A stretch of DNA of 64,000 nucleotides from Tenebrio molitor (Eukaryota; Arthropoda; Insecta; Coleoptera; Tenebrionidae), in contig NC_091054.1 in NCBI RefSeq assembly GCF_963966145.1, positions 8,370,001 through 8,434,000 on the forward strand, written 5' to 3'. This document shows, piece after piece, positions 44,012 to 54,900 of this stretch. Each line of letters opens with the position of its first letter. The first letter of the stretch is position 1. The position numbers and the translations under genes were made by a program. The notes below the pieces were generated by a model. The model was not told the DNA's origin, did not search any database, and worked only from the letters and a program-made list of their open reading frames with translations.

Positions 44012-44655
44012 GTCAATTTGGGGTACGTTCATAATCTCTATTTGAATATTTTATTTAATAAACTTGACAAAGGGCTTCCATTTAATTATATGTATAAATT
44101 TGTGTTCAATCAGTGACTCTCATAAGATAAGGTATTAATTTGAGCTTAAATGCAAAAGTTGCATTTTTACAAATTGTTAAAACCGCAAATTCTAGAAGCA
44201 TCACCGGAATCGAAAACTTTACAAAATACCGACGTTCAGTTTCTGCTTGTCATTTTGAAACAATGCTCAATCCTCAACATCACTCGCCAAAGCTGCGATG
44301 AAGAAATCTAAATTCAAATTTAAAAGTCCAACGCCAGACACTAATCAAAATTTCAAACGTCAATTTGGGGTACGTTCATAACCACAGTTTTAATACTTGA
44401 CGTAATAAACTTGAAAATGTACGATTCAAAAAGCGGCTATGTTAATTAAAAATCAATTCGAATTCAACCAACGACTTTCGGAAAGTATTGATTCGTTGCA
44501 AAAGTTTAGTTTAAGAATTGAAATCGCAGTTTGTACAGTGTAGAAGCATCACCGGAACCGGAAACGTCAAGCTTCGAACGTTCAAATTTGTGCTTGTCAT
44601 TTCGAAACGACGCTCGATTCCTCAGCATCTCTCGACAGAATCTCGCGATGACTGC
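44012..44655 (+). repeat. direct duplication of the Rpn1 5' region
   Basis: Copy 1 (44012 to about 44305) and copy 2 (44359 to about 44655) match in order. Shared blocks are GTCAATTTGGGGTACGTTCA, TAATAAACTTGA, TTGCAAAAGTT, TAGAAGCATCACCGGAA, TGCTTGTCATTT(T/C)GAAAC and a terminal GCGATGA. Copy 2 contains the real Rpn1 start codon. Copy 1 keeps a GCGATGA at the equivalent place, but its downstream coding is not conserved. Confidence 0.88.
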
Positions 44656-47600
44656 CGCAACAGTGCGAAAACCAGTTGTTTTGCCCAAAGAAGAGGTGAG
44701 TATCGCACTTGTTGATAACACAAACTAATGAAAATTTCAGTCGGACGACGACAAAGAACTGCAAGCGGAACTCAAGGTCCTCGTCGACAGAATAATCGTA
44801 AGTAACCTCCCCCACTCTTTCACATTACACAGCGAAACTGTACAGGGGGACGAAAAAAAATTAATGCCGGCGTCCCTCGACATGTTGAAATACTTGATCC
44901 GCACTTCTACCACCTCCATGACCTCGGTCCCCAAACCCCTGAAGTACCTCGCCGCCTACTACGGCGTCTTGAGGGACAAGTGCGACTCGATGCGCGAGGG
45001 GCCCCTCAAGAAGAGTTTGTCCGACGTGATTTCGGTGCTGTCCATGGGGGCCATCGACAAGAACACCAAGAAAGAATACGACTGTCTCAAGTATTGCCTG
45101 CAAGGGACCATGCTCAATATAGGCGACTGGGGGCACGAGTACATCCGTCAGCTCGAGACAGAAATCGTGAAACAGTGGGTCATGTGCGACAATAATTTCA
45201 AAACTCTCCACCCCCTCGTCAAGGAGATCATGGCGTTCAACTGCTCCCACCACGACGAGATTCAAGGCTGCGACCTCCTCATGGAGATCAACCAGATGTA
45301 CATGCTCTTCGACTACGTCAACGGCGACAATTACAAACCGATTTGTCTGTATTTGGCCTCTTGTGCCAAGTACGTGGACGAACTGGAAAGCAAGAAGATT
45401 CTCAAATTGATCTCGCAGTTCTATTTGATGTTCGGCGAGTACTGTCGCTCCTTGATCATGGCAATACAAATCAAGGACACCAAATTGATCGACAAACTTT
45501 TTGTCACCTGCAAGGACAAGTACGGTGCACGATCGAGTCCATTCTTGGTGATAATCTTGCGTTTCAGGGTCACTTTGTACCAAATGGCGCTCATCTGTGC
45601 GCGCCATCTATACCCGTTCGAGTTAAACATAGAAGATGATGATGTCAGAAGTATTTTGGAGAACAGCCATCTGAGTCACCACTTTCTCACTTTTGCCAGA
45701 GAGGTAGGTAAATTATAGAGGAACAAGTTCGGTCAAGTGTGGCCCCTCTCCCGGCGCATCCACCATTTTTATATGTAAAAATTGCAAAAAAAAATTTCCA
45801 GTTGGATATAATGGAACCAAAATCTCCCGAAGAGGTTTACAAGACCTGGCTGGAACCTGTGACTCTTCGTCAGACAGTTCTGGGCGAGAAACTAGACAGC
45901 GCTCGTCAAAATCTGGCGTCGTCGTTTGTCAACGGCTTCGTCAACGCCGGTTTCGGCACCGACAAACTCCTCACGATGGAGGACGGCAACAAGTGGATCT
46001 ACCGAAACAAAGATATCGGCATGTTGAGCGCCACCGCCGCCTTGGGACTGCTGTACTTGTGGGACGTGGACGGCGGTCTCACCCCCATCGACAAGTACTT
46101 GTACACCACCGACGAAAACATCAAAGCTGGGGCGCTCCTCGCTCTGGGAATCGTCAACTGTCGCATCCGCAACGACTGCGACCCCGCTCTAGCGCTCTTG
46201 GGGGACTACGTCGAGAGTCCCAGCGAGGAACTCCAAATAGGTGCGGTATTCGGGATCGGGTTGGCGTACGCCGGGAGCGGTAGAAGCGATGTGTTGAGTC
46301 TGCTCCTGCCGGTAATACAGGACTCTAAGTTGGTGAAGACTTTGGGGATCGCGAGTCTGGCTTGCGGTTTGGTCTCTTTGGGGAGAAACAACAGCGAACT
46401 GTCTGACGTCATCTTGTCAAAGATGATCGAATCGAACGGACTCGAGGTCCTGAAGAGTCCCTACATGATGTTGGCTGGTTTCGGAGTGGCGTTGGCTTAT
46501 TTCGGGTCGAAGGACGACATAGAGGTCCCCACTACTGTGGCGGAGGTGTTCGAAGAGCCCTTCAAGACGATGTTCCAGACGATGCTGCAGATGTGCGCCT
46601 ACGCGGGCAGCGGAGATGTTCTCATCATACAAGAACTGTTGCGTTTGGTGGAGGAGAAGATCGAAATACCTGAAGACTCGCCGGCGGAGAAAGACGGCGA
46701 GAACGTGGGGAAGGGCAAGGAGAAGAAGAAGTACGAGTGGGACCACTACATGGGGAAGGCTATAGCGGTCCTGGCGGTGGCGGCGATTTCCAAGGGCGAA
46801 GATATCGGTAAGGAAGGGAAGCTTCTGCTCCACAGAATTAGTTTTGTGCGTGGGTAGGTGTAGAGATGATCCAGAGAATCTTCGGCCAGATATCGCGTTA
46901 CGGAGAACCGTCGGTACGCAAAGCGGTACCGTTGGCGATCGCTTTGACTTCCGTCAGCGACCCTCAGCCCAACGTGATTAACATCCTCACCAAGTACTCG
47001 CACGACGTGGACGACGACGTCGCTTGCAACGCCATCTTTGGACTAGGGTACGTCGGAGCGGGCACCAACAACGCCAGATTAGCAGTCGGCTTGAGACAAC
47101 TCGCTCTCTACCACGCCAAGAACCCGTTCCAACTCTTCATGGTGAGGATCGCTCAAGGACTGGTCCACATGGGCAAAGGTACCATGACTTTGAACCCGCT
47201 GCACACAGACAGACAGCTCCTGGATCCGGTCGCCATGGCAGGTAATGTTACTACTATTCTTAGGCGTAAAATCAATAGATTTTATTATTATTATGAAATT
47301 AGTCATAATTGAACGGATTATAGACAAAAAGTATTCGTTATAATGGAAATTATTTAACACAACTCAATTTTCGGAATGCGTCATTCAGAAAGAAAAAAAG
47401 TAAATTTTTACAATACAAAGCCCCTTCAGTACAAATAATATAATCAGTAGTTTCCTATCTCATTTGTAGGTCTAAAAACCTATGGAACTAATTTATCATA
47501 AAATGTGATGAAATCAGAATAACAAATTGTGTTATGAACCCTTTGAAGGTCTTTTCTTTAATTTAGACAAAAAATTGTGTACTGTCTTAGTTTCATAGTA

Positions 47601-50213
47601 GAAAGCAAACAATCCATAATAAAGAAAAAGCGAACTCTGGCTTTTTGCACACTTCGGACACAAAAAGGGATCTTCTTATCGGAGGTTTGGTTGGCGTAAG
47701 TCAGTTATTTTATTAGTTGCAGCTCGATAACGGTGCAGTGTAGCAGTGTATTAATAATCGTGTATTTGTTATTACCGTTTAAACGCCAAATTTTGCAAAC
47801 GCATACAGGGTGTCTCAAAATTCACGAATTCCGAATAGAGAGCGTTGTAGAGGCTCACTTCAGTAGTCCAAATAGGGAAATTTAAAAAAAATGGGGACTC
47901 CCCCCACAAAGATACATTGGTCTGAAGGTGCACTCTTTGAACTGCGTTTTTTTCATAATGAAAAGTTCAGTGTTTATTGTTATTTATGGTGTAGATGATT
48001 GTAGAAAATAATAACGTAATATTATGATACGAGTCTTATAAGCATTTTATCGCACGCACGGTTTTAGAGCACGACGAGCGTAGCGAGGAGTGCCCTAAAT
48101 GAGTAAGTGCGATAAAATGCCTTATAAACGAGATGTCATACAGTATTTTTTCTACTTTGCCACTTTTTCAATGACAAAAAATAATTTAAAATTGAAAACC
48201 GTTAAAGTTGAAGGATTCCACCCAAGGTCACGTCTGCGGTCTGCCGCGACACCACAGTATCCGTCAAAATTAAAAAATTAAATTTCACTATTTTTAGTAT
48301 TATTATTATTATATCACGCCTTTTCCTATTATGATACGCAAAACAGTATCGTAATAGCATCAGTTGGAACGCAAAGTAGAAAAAACAATTTTTTGAAGAA
48401 TAGCTTTACTTTGCAGTAAAAAATCTTACATTTTTGTAATTTTTCTTAAAAATGGAACGGCAACGTAGCTAGAATATTTTTTTTTATTGTGGATATGCAG
48501 GCTGCTATGAATTGAACAAAAATTAAAGTGCTTATATCTTCTTCAGGAAGAGCGAATTTTTTGTTTTTTAAGTATTTACAAGTTCCACTGGGTCGTTCCC
48601 TACCACGCTCTGAATTCGGAATTCGCGAATTTTGAGACACCCTGTATATCCCATGTCACTCCTGGATAAATGAGTTATCTGCCAATGAAGGTTTCGTCAA
48701 AATCGGTTGAGTGTTTGAGAGATCATTCGAAGAAGGTACCGAATACTGAAACACAAATTTTAGAAGCATCAAAGGAAATCGTCGTACGCGAAGGCTAGCC
48801 CTCAAGGTAGGAGTTTTACATCACGTAGTAGGGCGCACTTTAAAAAAAACAAGGCCTTCATCCTTACCACGTACAAAAAGTACAAGCCCAGCAATCAGGA
48901 GATAACGTGCGGCGACAACAGTTCTCTGAACAATTGTTATTAAAATGTGTAGAACAACTAGAATTTTTACGTTATTTTTATTTACCGCTAGGTAGGATTC
49001 GCTTGTCGCTGGTCTATAAGCCAGTCGATAAATTCGGTAGAAGAACTAACAACTAACTGAACGAGTCGTGGCATCTAGTTACTAAATTTCGGAAGATCGT
49101 GAAGTTTTTTTCCAGGGTCTGCATCATCAGCGTCAAATTTCTTGCGTGGTAATCGTTTTCGTTGTAGTTTTTTTTATCATTTAACTTTCATTTGCTCTTC
49201 ATTAGCGTCAACCACGGGCCGGAATGAGGTGAATTTCGAATTTTTATTTGCGAAGACATATTCGGCACATTCGCTCAAATGAAGCACTCGTTTTTTTCGT
49301 CGCTCGTGCTTCAAATAATGCGGTCATGCGCGAAAAATGTCTTCTCGCACTCGGTTCGTAAATAACTATTATTATTACAACGGATATTTTTTGTCTTGAA
49401 TTCGTTTAATTGTGACTAATTTGAATTGTAAAATCTATTGATTTTACACCTAAAACAGTACCTAAAGTCCATTCAAAAATCAAAAAACCACCAACGACGC
49501 ATTTTTCTCAATAATACTATCGGCAACGCTGTTTAGTGTAGAATTTGGTGAGAATTGTAATTTTGAGGTTAAGTGTTTATTAAATGTCTTATTTTTCTAG
49601 GCATGTTTAAGTAAAAAATAATAAGAATCAATAAATAAATGAAACATGCTGCTAATAAAACAATTTGAACGAAATTCAAAGCAATTGAATTTTATTTTGA
49701 ACCAAATAAATGTCATAATTTATAGTTACCAACATAGTTTGAAAAATATCTACCTAGGGTTTTTTAAATTTTACCAACCTAAAGCAACAGGTGGTGGTTT
49801 TTTGAATGGACTTTAAGTAGGTATTAGTGTTGTCGCTTTGGTGGTACCGTACCAGAGAGTGATCGTTTTCGTTGTTAGGCATCTTAATTCCTCTGGTGGC
49901 ACTCCTGAAGCCACACTCTTTGATCCTGGGGCGCAGCCATTACTTGCTGTACAGTCTGGCGGCGGCGATGCAGCCCCGCTGGCTCCTCACCCTCGACGAG
50001 AACCTGAATTCTATTTCGGCGACCGTGCGAGTGGGACAGGCGGTGGACACCGTGGGCAAAGCCGGCGAACCCAAGACCATCGCTGGGATCCACACCCACA
50101 CCACTCCCGTCTTGCTGTGCGCCAATGAGAAAGCGGAACTCGCCAACGGCGAGTATGAATTCGCGGCCCCCGCCCTGGACGGTATCTGCGTCTTGAAAAA
50201 AACCGTTTGTTAG
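44648..50213 (+). CDS. Rpn1: 26S proteasome regulatory subunit Rpn1 (PSMD2)
   Basis: Six exons, 44648-44695, 44741-44797, 44846-45703, 45802-46807, 46858-47241 and 49879-50213, join in frame to 895 residues (human PSMD2 is 908). Diagnostic blocks are STTSMTSVPKPLK, NIGDWGHEYIRQLE, CDLLMEI, DIMEPKSPEEVYKTWLE, LASSFVNGFVNAGFG, GTNNARLAVGLRQLA and LGRSHYLLYSLAAAMQPR. The central proteasome/cyclosome repeats form a toroid. Rpn1 sits on the base of the 19S particle and docks ubiquitin receptors (Rpn10, shuttle factors) and Ubp6. The first three introns and intron 4 are 45-98 bases, while intron 5 is 2.6 kb and largely composed of inverted-repeat elements. Exon 3 uses the second of two nearby AGs (at 44844-44845), which keeps the frame and matches the family. 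Confidence 0.96.
47259..49453. mobile_element. large TIR element in Rpn1 intron 5
   Basis: Arms at about 47259-47352 and 49364-49453 are reverse complements. They share GTAAAATCAATAGATTTTA, AAATTAGTCA(T/C)AATT(G/A)AACG and a block with GACAAAAA(G/A)TAT and CCGTT/TCGTTATAAT. No transposase is recognised. A second element (47806-48644) is nested inside. The left arm starts about 17 bases after the exon 5 splice donor. Confidence 0.75.
47806..48644. mobile_element. 839-base TIR element nested in Rpn1 intron 5
   Basis: The termini CAGGGTGTCTCAAAATTC(A/G)C, followed by GAATTCCGAA, are inverted repeats of about 39 bases. TA flanks both sides (47804-47805 and 48645-48646). The interior has a perfect 14-base hairpin stem, GCATTTTATCGCAC at 48042-48055 against 48107-48120. 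The first 12 bases match the end of the element at 5470, placing both in one terminal-motif group. No coding sequence is recognised. Confidence 0.88.
49459..49823. mobile_element. 365-base TIR element in Rpn1 intron 5
   Basis: The left arm (TACCTAAAGTCCATTCAAAA, then AAAAACCACC) and the right arm are reverse complements over about 33 bases with small gaps. The element abuts the larger TIR element on its left and ends 55 bases before the exon 6 acceptor. Confidence 0.78.
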
Positions 50214-50222
50214 TTGTTTTAT

Positions 50223-51684
50223 TCACATTATCAATACAATTGTCACAATGAGAAGTTGTTGCAAAGAGGTGCGTAAGTTGTCGGAGCGGCCGCACATTTT
50301 CAGTATTTTGTCGGGCGGTTCTTCGTCTGTTGGCACGTCCTCGTCGAAGAGGTCGGCAGCAGATGTCGTCTCCGCCACCCAACGAGAGACAAAGTCGTTG
50401 TCGACCCGAATCGCGGTAAAAGTCTCGGTGGGGTTCTCGTCGTTGCAAGCGACGGCTCCATCGTTGCCGATGTAGACGCCGGCGAATACGCCGTCGCAGA
50501 TGACGGGGGCACCTGAGTTGATCCCGCAGGGTTGGTGTTTAGTTTCGGGTTGGGACAGGCAGAGGAAGTGCTCGGTGAAGTCGGGTTCGGAACTGCAGGC
50601 CTCAGGTTTCACGTTCAAGCTGAGTTCGCCTTTGTCGATGCTTTCCAGTTTCTTGTCGGGGTCTTGTTGGAAGAACCAAGACCACACGATCAGCTTGCAG
50701 TTGTCGTGAGTTGGAGGAGAGCCGGTGAAGCCCAAATTCACGTTTCTCGTCTCGAACATGAACTCGAGCTCTTCGGCGGTTCGTACCAAAGCTAAGTCGG
50801 TCTTGGTGTCGCCGCGTTGGTGGTCTGTAAGGCACGAGGAGGCAAAGTAAATAACATTTGTCCATGACAAATTACGGGAAACGTGGAAACTGTAACATAT
50901 ATGAAATCACAGATATCAAATAATCTACTATTTTTTTGACGCAGTTTTGGAAATTTTTACCTTGTATGTGTCGTAATGGTGCTAATCAATAAGTTTATTA
51001 CGTCGTAGGTGTTTTTTAAAACTGCGATGGCAAAAATACTTCGGTCGGTTTTCAGATATTCAGCCCGTGACAGTAAAGTGTAGGTAGCTTTGTGCGGTTA
51101 CCAGTTATTGTGGTACGGGATTATGTTGTTGGCGAGCAGTTCTACCAACCTGGATGAATCATGACGAAATCGATTTCGTAAAGTTTCATGAAGTCGGGCT
51201 CAATGGGCACGATTATGGACTGTTGAGACACCATCGAGTAGCTTCCAATGGGGTAATAGGCGATCGGGGTGGCTCTAGTTAGGGCCCATCTCCTGCTTAG
51301 AATGGTACCGGATGCGAAACAGGGCCCCTGCACGCTGAAATCTGACCGAAAGATGAGGAAATAAAATTTTCAAGCGAAAACCTGGAGTGTTGAGAGACGG
51401 TTCGTCGTTTTTTTTGTCGAAATCGGGCTTCTTCACGAAAAAAACCATATACGAGTGGTAACCTGGCGCGACGGGCTCTCCATTATTGCCGTCGATCAAT
51501 TTTTTCAATTTGGGGTCCGACTTGAAAGAGTCTTCGTCTACGAAACGCTTAACTAGGAGAATAAATTCACATAAAGCTATGACAAAACGGTGGTAATACC
51601 GTGGTACTTACCCGTTTCCGCAAAATCTAAATCTTTAGGTAATAAAATCAAAATTACAGCTGCGAAAATTCGAAAAGTTGTCAT
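50223..51684 (-). CDS. secreted serine protease homologue, catalytic His lost
   Basis: Exons 51684-51612, 51552-51382, 51341-51150 and 50824-50223 join to 345 residues. A signal peptide (MTTFRIFAAVILILL) opens the protein. The trypsin fold is visible: LIDGNNGEPVAPGYHSYMV at the usual N-terminus, CFASGTILSRRWALTRATP where TAAHC is expected, TDLALVRT for the Asp strand and CGINSGAPVICDG around the Ser. His is replaced (LTRATP) and the GDSGGP box is degenerate, so it should be catalytically inactive. After the fold come an acidic linker (DLFDEDVPTDEEPPDK) and a hydrophobic C-terminus (LLIVTIVLIM) that may be a GPI signal or membrane anchor. Such homologues act as cofactors in clotting and melanisation cascades in insects. 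Its stop codon is 9 bases from that of the convergent Rpn1. Confidence 0.85.
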
Positions 51685-51902
51685 TTTGACAACTGACAGC
51701 GAATCGAGGCACCTTCTTATGTTAGGACTTAGCGAGTTTGGAAAAAGAAAGCAATTAGAATAAGATGCTGGTGTATTATTATGTTATATTATTTTTGGGG
51801 TCAAAGAAATTACCCTTTGAAAGAATAATAGTGTATATTTGTACGAGTACATATAAAAAATATAACAATTTGAACGAGAACAAGTTATAAATGCGCGTAC
51901 GC

Positions 51903-54900
51903 TTATAAGTAGGGTTGCCAACCGTGGAACAATTTGCACAGGTTCGACGGGTTGACGGCTTGCTGAATCAGAGTTCCGACTTGGTCCTCGACCGTAGTGG
52001 ACTTCCCACTCTCGGTCCCTTGTAATTTCGCTTTCAGTCTCAACAAAGCCCTTTCGGCTGTCACATTCACGTCTGTCGACAATAAAAAAATCACTGAAAT
52101 TCCTCGCGAAAAAAACCCACGTACCTCGAAATCCACCCTCGTCCCTGCCACCGTACATCGACACGTTGGACATCTCGCTGGCGTCGTGTTCATCTTTTTG
52201 TCTTTTGTTCGCCTCGGCTGTGCTCACCGTCCAGTCGTACAACGGATCGTACAGGAGCACTTCCAAGATGGTTATGATGGTTTGGTGATGCAATCGCAAC
52301 ACCTCGACTGTTTTCTCGCAGGATCTAAACAGAACGTTAGAGCAGTCTCAAAAGCGGACGTTCCAATTACCTGCGGAAGACGCCCTCTATGCCTGACACG
52401 CCCATTCCGTCCACTATGTCTCTGGTGAGTCTGAAGGGCACCGTTTCGGGGGTGGGCAGCACACGTCCTTGCTCGAACGCGATTCCTATCGATACAAACA
52501 TCAAAAAAATATATATTTTTTCTATCGGACACTTTTAACATCTCTCAGTGCGTTTTTTCCGAACATACCAAAATCGATGTGTACGACTTCGGCGGTGCTC
52601 TTGTCGATGAGCACGTTGTTGAGGTGCCGATCGCCGATCCCCAAGATGTACCCGCACATGCTCGAGGTGGCCACGCTGTGTATGTACGCTCTGCGCCTCT
52701 CGTACCACACGGTGGGCTGCGGAAAGTTCACTTCGAAGAACTTGTGAAACACCGGCTTTATTTTTGCGCAGATGGCGTTGAAGTTGCGCAATTTCTCCTC
52801 GTTCGTCTTGTGGGACGCGTTCTGCAACACAAATCAATCAAGTCGAATCGTACCAGACGGGCGGGTTACTTTGAAATCGACTCGACATCTGTGCGGATTC
52901 TTGTCCTTCGGACGGTACTTGGTGTGGGCGCCACCGTCGCCGCTTCTTCCCGCCAGGTACTCCCCGATCGGCATCGTGTTCTCCACCCACTCCAGTACCC
53001 CGCTCCGCATCGACAGCGGCACGATCTTGTACGTCCTGATTCTGAGATTCTTCGTTTGTTTGTTGATGGTGAGGAGGCTGTTCATCATGGTGAAGACCTG
53101 TTGCATCACCGCGTCCTGTCTCAAGTCGTCCTGTCCTTTGACCAGCTGGGTCCTGCTCGTGCCGTCGGTGGCCTTGCAGGTGATCCGCTTGGGGGCGTTG
53201 ATGCCCCCCACGTTGCTGTACACTTCACCGAACGTTCTGATACCTACGAAAAGAGACAACTCACAAAAATAAAACTTGTCACGGCGATTACTCACCGACA
53301 ATTCTGTTATAACCACGAGAGGGCTCCACCGGCAGTGTGTGCGTCGGCAGGAGCACCTCGTCGTAGTTCTGCACCGCCCTGATTTTGCAATTCTTGGGCA
53401 CTTTCACGTCCCCGTCGCTCTCCCCTCTGGGCTTGTAGTAGGCAAGCTCGATCAGAGCCTCCGACACGTACTCCATCTTCTCGACCAGACTCGCCAGCGT
53501 CTCGTCGTTCTCCAGTCTGTTGAGAAGACTCCTGGCGCTTCGCATCCTGGCCTCGTTCGCCACCGCTTTGGACTCGGCATAGTCGCGGTCTTTGTTGGAG
53601 AGAGCAAGCGACAAGATGAGAGGCAGAGCGTGATGGGGGTGGTCCCGCGCGCACCTTTCGATGACGTCGTCGACGGTTTGACTGAACGGGTCGTTCGTAC
53701 CGGTCGAAATGTGGGGGATCAGCTGCGGCAACACTGCGATGAACTTGTACGACGGTATCTTCAAAAGGTCGGAGGTCAGCACCGGCCTTATGACGTCGTT
53801 GTTGCGATTCTCGAGCAGCAGAGAGATCAAGCGGAAGATGGTGATGTTGTGGTCGTCGCTGCCGATCAAGTTGAGGAGGTAGTACTTAAGGGCGGACTGC
53901 AGCAAATTATTCTTCTCCACCTCGATGTTCATGATCTCGGTCTCGTCGATTTTGCTCTGTTTCACTTTGATCGACACCGCTTTCTGCAAGTCTCTGGTGG
54001 CTCTCTTCAAGTTGATGTTGCTCACGTTCTGCGTGGCCTTCACTATGTTCTCTTTTTTCTTCTGGAAAATGTCGGATTTTATGTGGGTCATCACTTCTTG
54101 GTACTCGCGATCGGCGAATTTTGCCAGTTGGTCGAAAGTGTCCAAGATGGATTTCTGGTCTTCTGACGTCTTATTGCTGCTGTCTAGTAAAGTCAGCGAC
54201 TTCCGGAAGTAGTTCTCTATGATGGTTTGTCTGTTTTCGGACGAACTCTCCACCATCCACTTTCCGCTCATCTTCAGTGCCATCGCGTGAAGCCTAAAAA
54301 ACAAAAACCCTTCAGAAAACAATCCGCTTGGAGCAACAAGCTCTCTGAACTCTCGACTCTCGTGCTTGTTTGACAGAAACTTGCAAACAGTGCTACCAAC
54401 CTCGGATTGACGTTCTCGTTTGCGCTCAGCTGGCGCAATATGCGCTTCGCCGTGACCACATCTTGAATGCTCCAGCACAACTGAGCCTCCTCGAGTTGTA
54501 TTTTCGCGAGGACGTCGTTGGACAGCGCCGGCAGCATGCGCAAGCTCTCCAACGTCCTGAACGCCACGTGAGGGTTGTTTTCAATTCTTGCGCACTCTAC
54601 AAACAGACTTTGAAACACGCACAACCTCGAATCTGTTTTACTCACGCGCGCACTCTAGAATCGTGTCGATTATCGCTTCCTTCGGGTTGCCCCTTTGCTC
54701 TTTCAACAGCTCCGTCAACAACACGATTCTCTGGGCTTGCACCGGTTCGACGTACTGATAGTCGTTCTGGATCATCTCGTCTTGCACCTTCCACTGTCCC
54801 AACAACTCCTCGATTTCTTTCGCTCTAATCGCCTCGGCGAAATCCTCGATTTCTTTCAGGCATTGCAACCGCGCCAAGCTGCTGTAGAAGTTTTTGATGC

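Noticed and set aside
44861..45607. 248-codon minus-strand frame over Rpn1 exon 3
   Set aside because: It is antisense to a clearly conserved Rpn1 exon and has no domain.
53276..54166. 296-codon plus-strand frame over tefu exon 17
   Set aside because: Val/Leu/Asp-rich antisense shadow of the ATM FAT region, with no recognisable domain.
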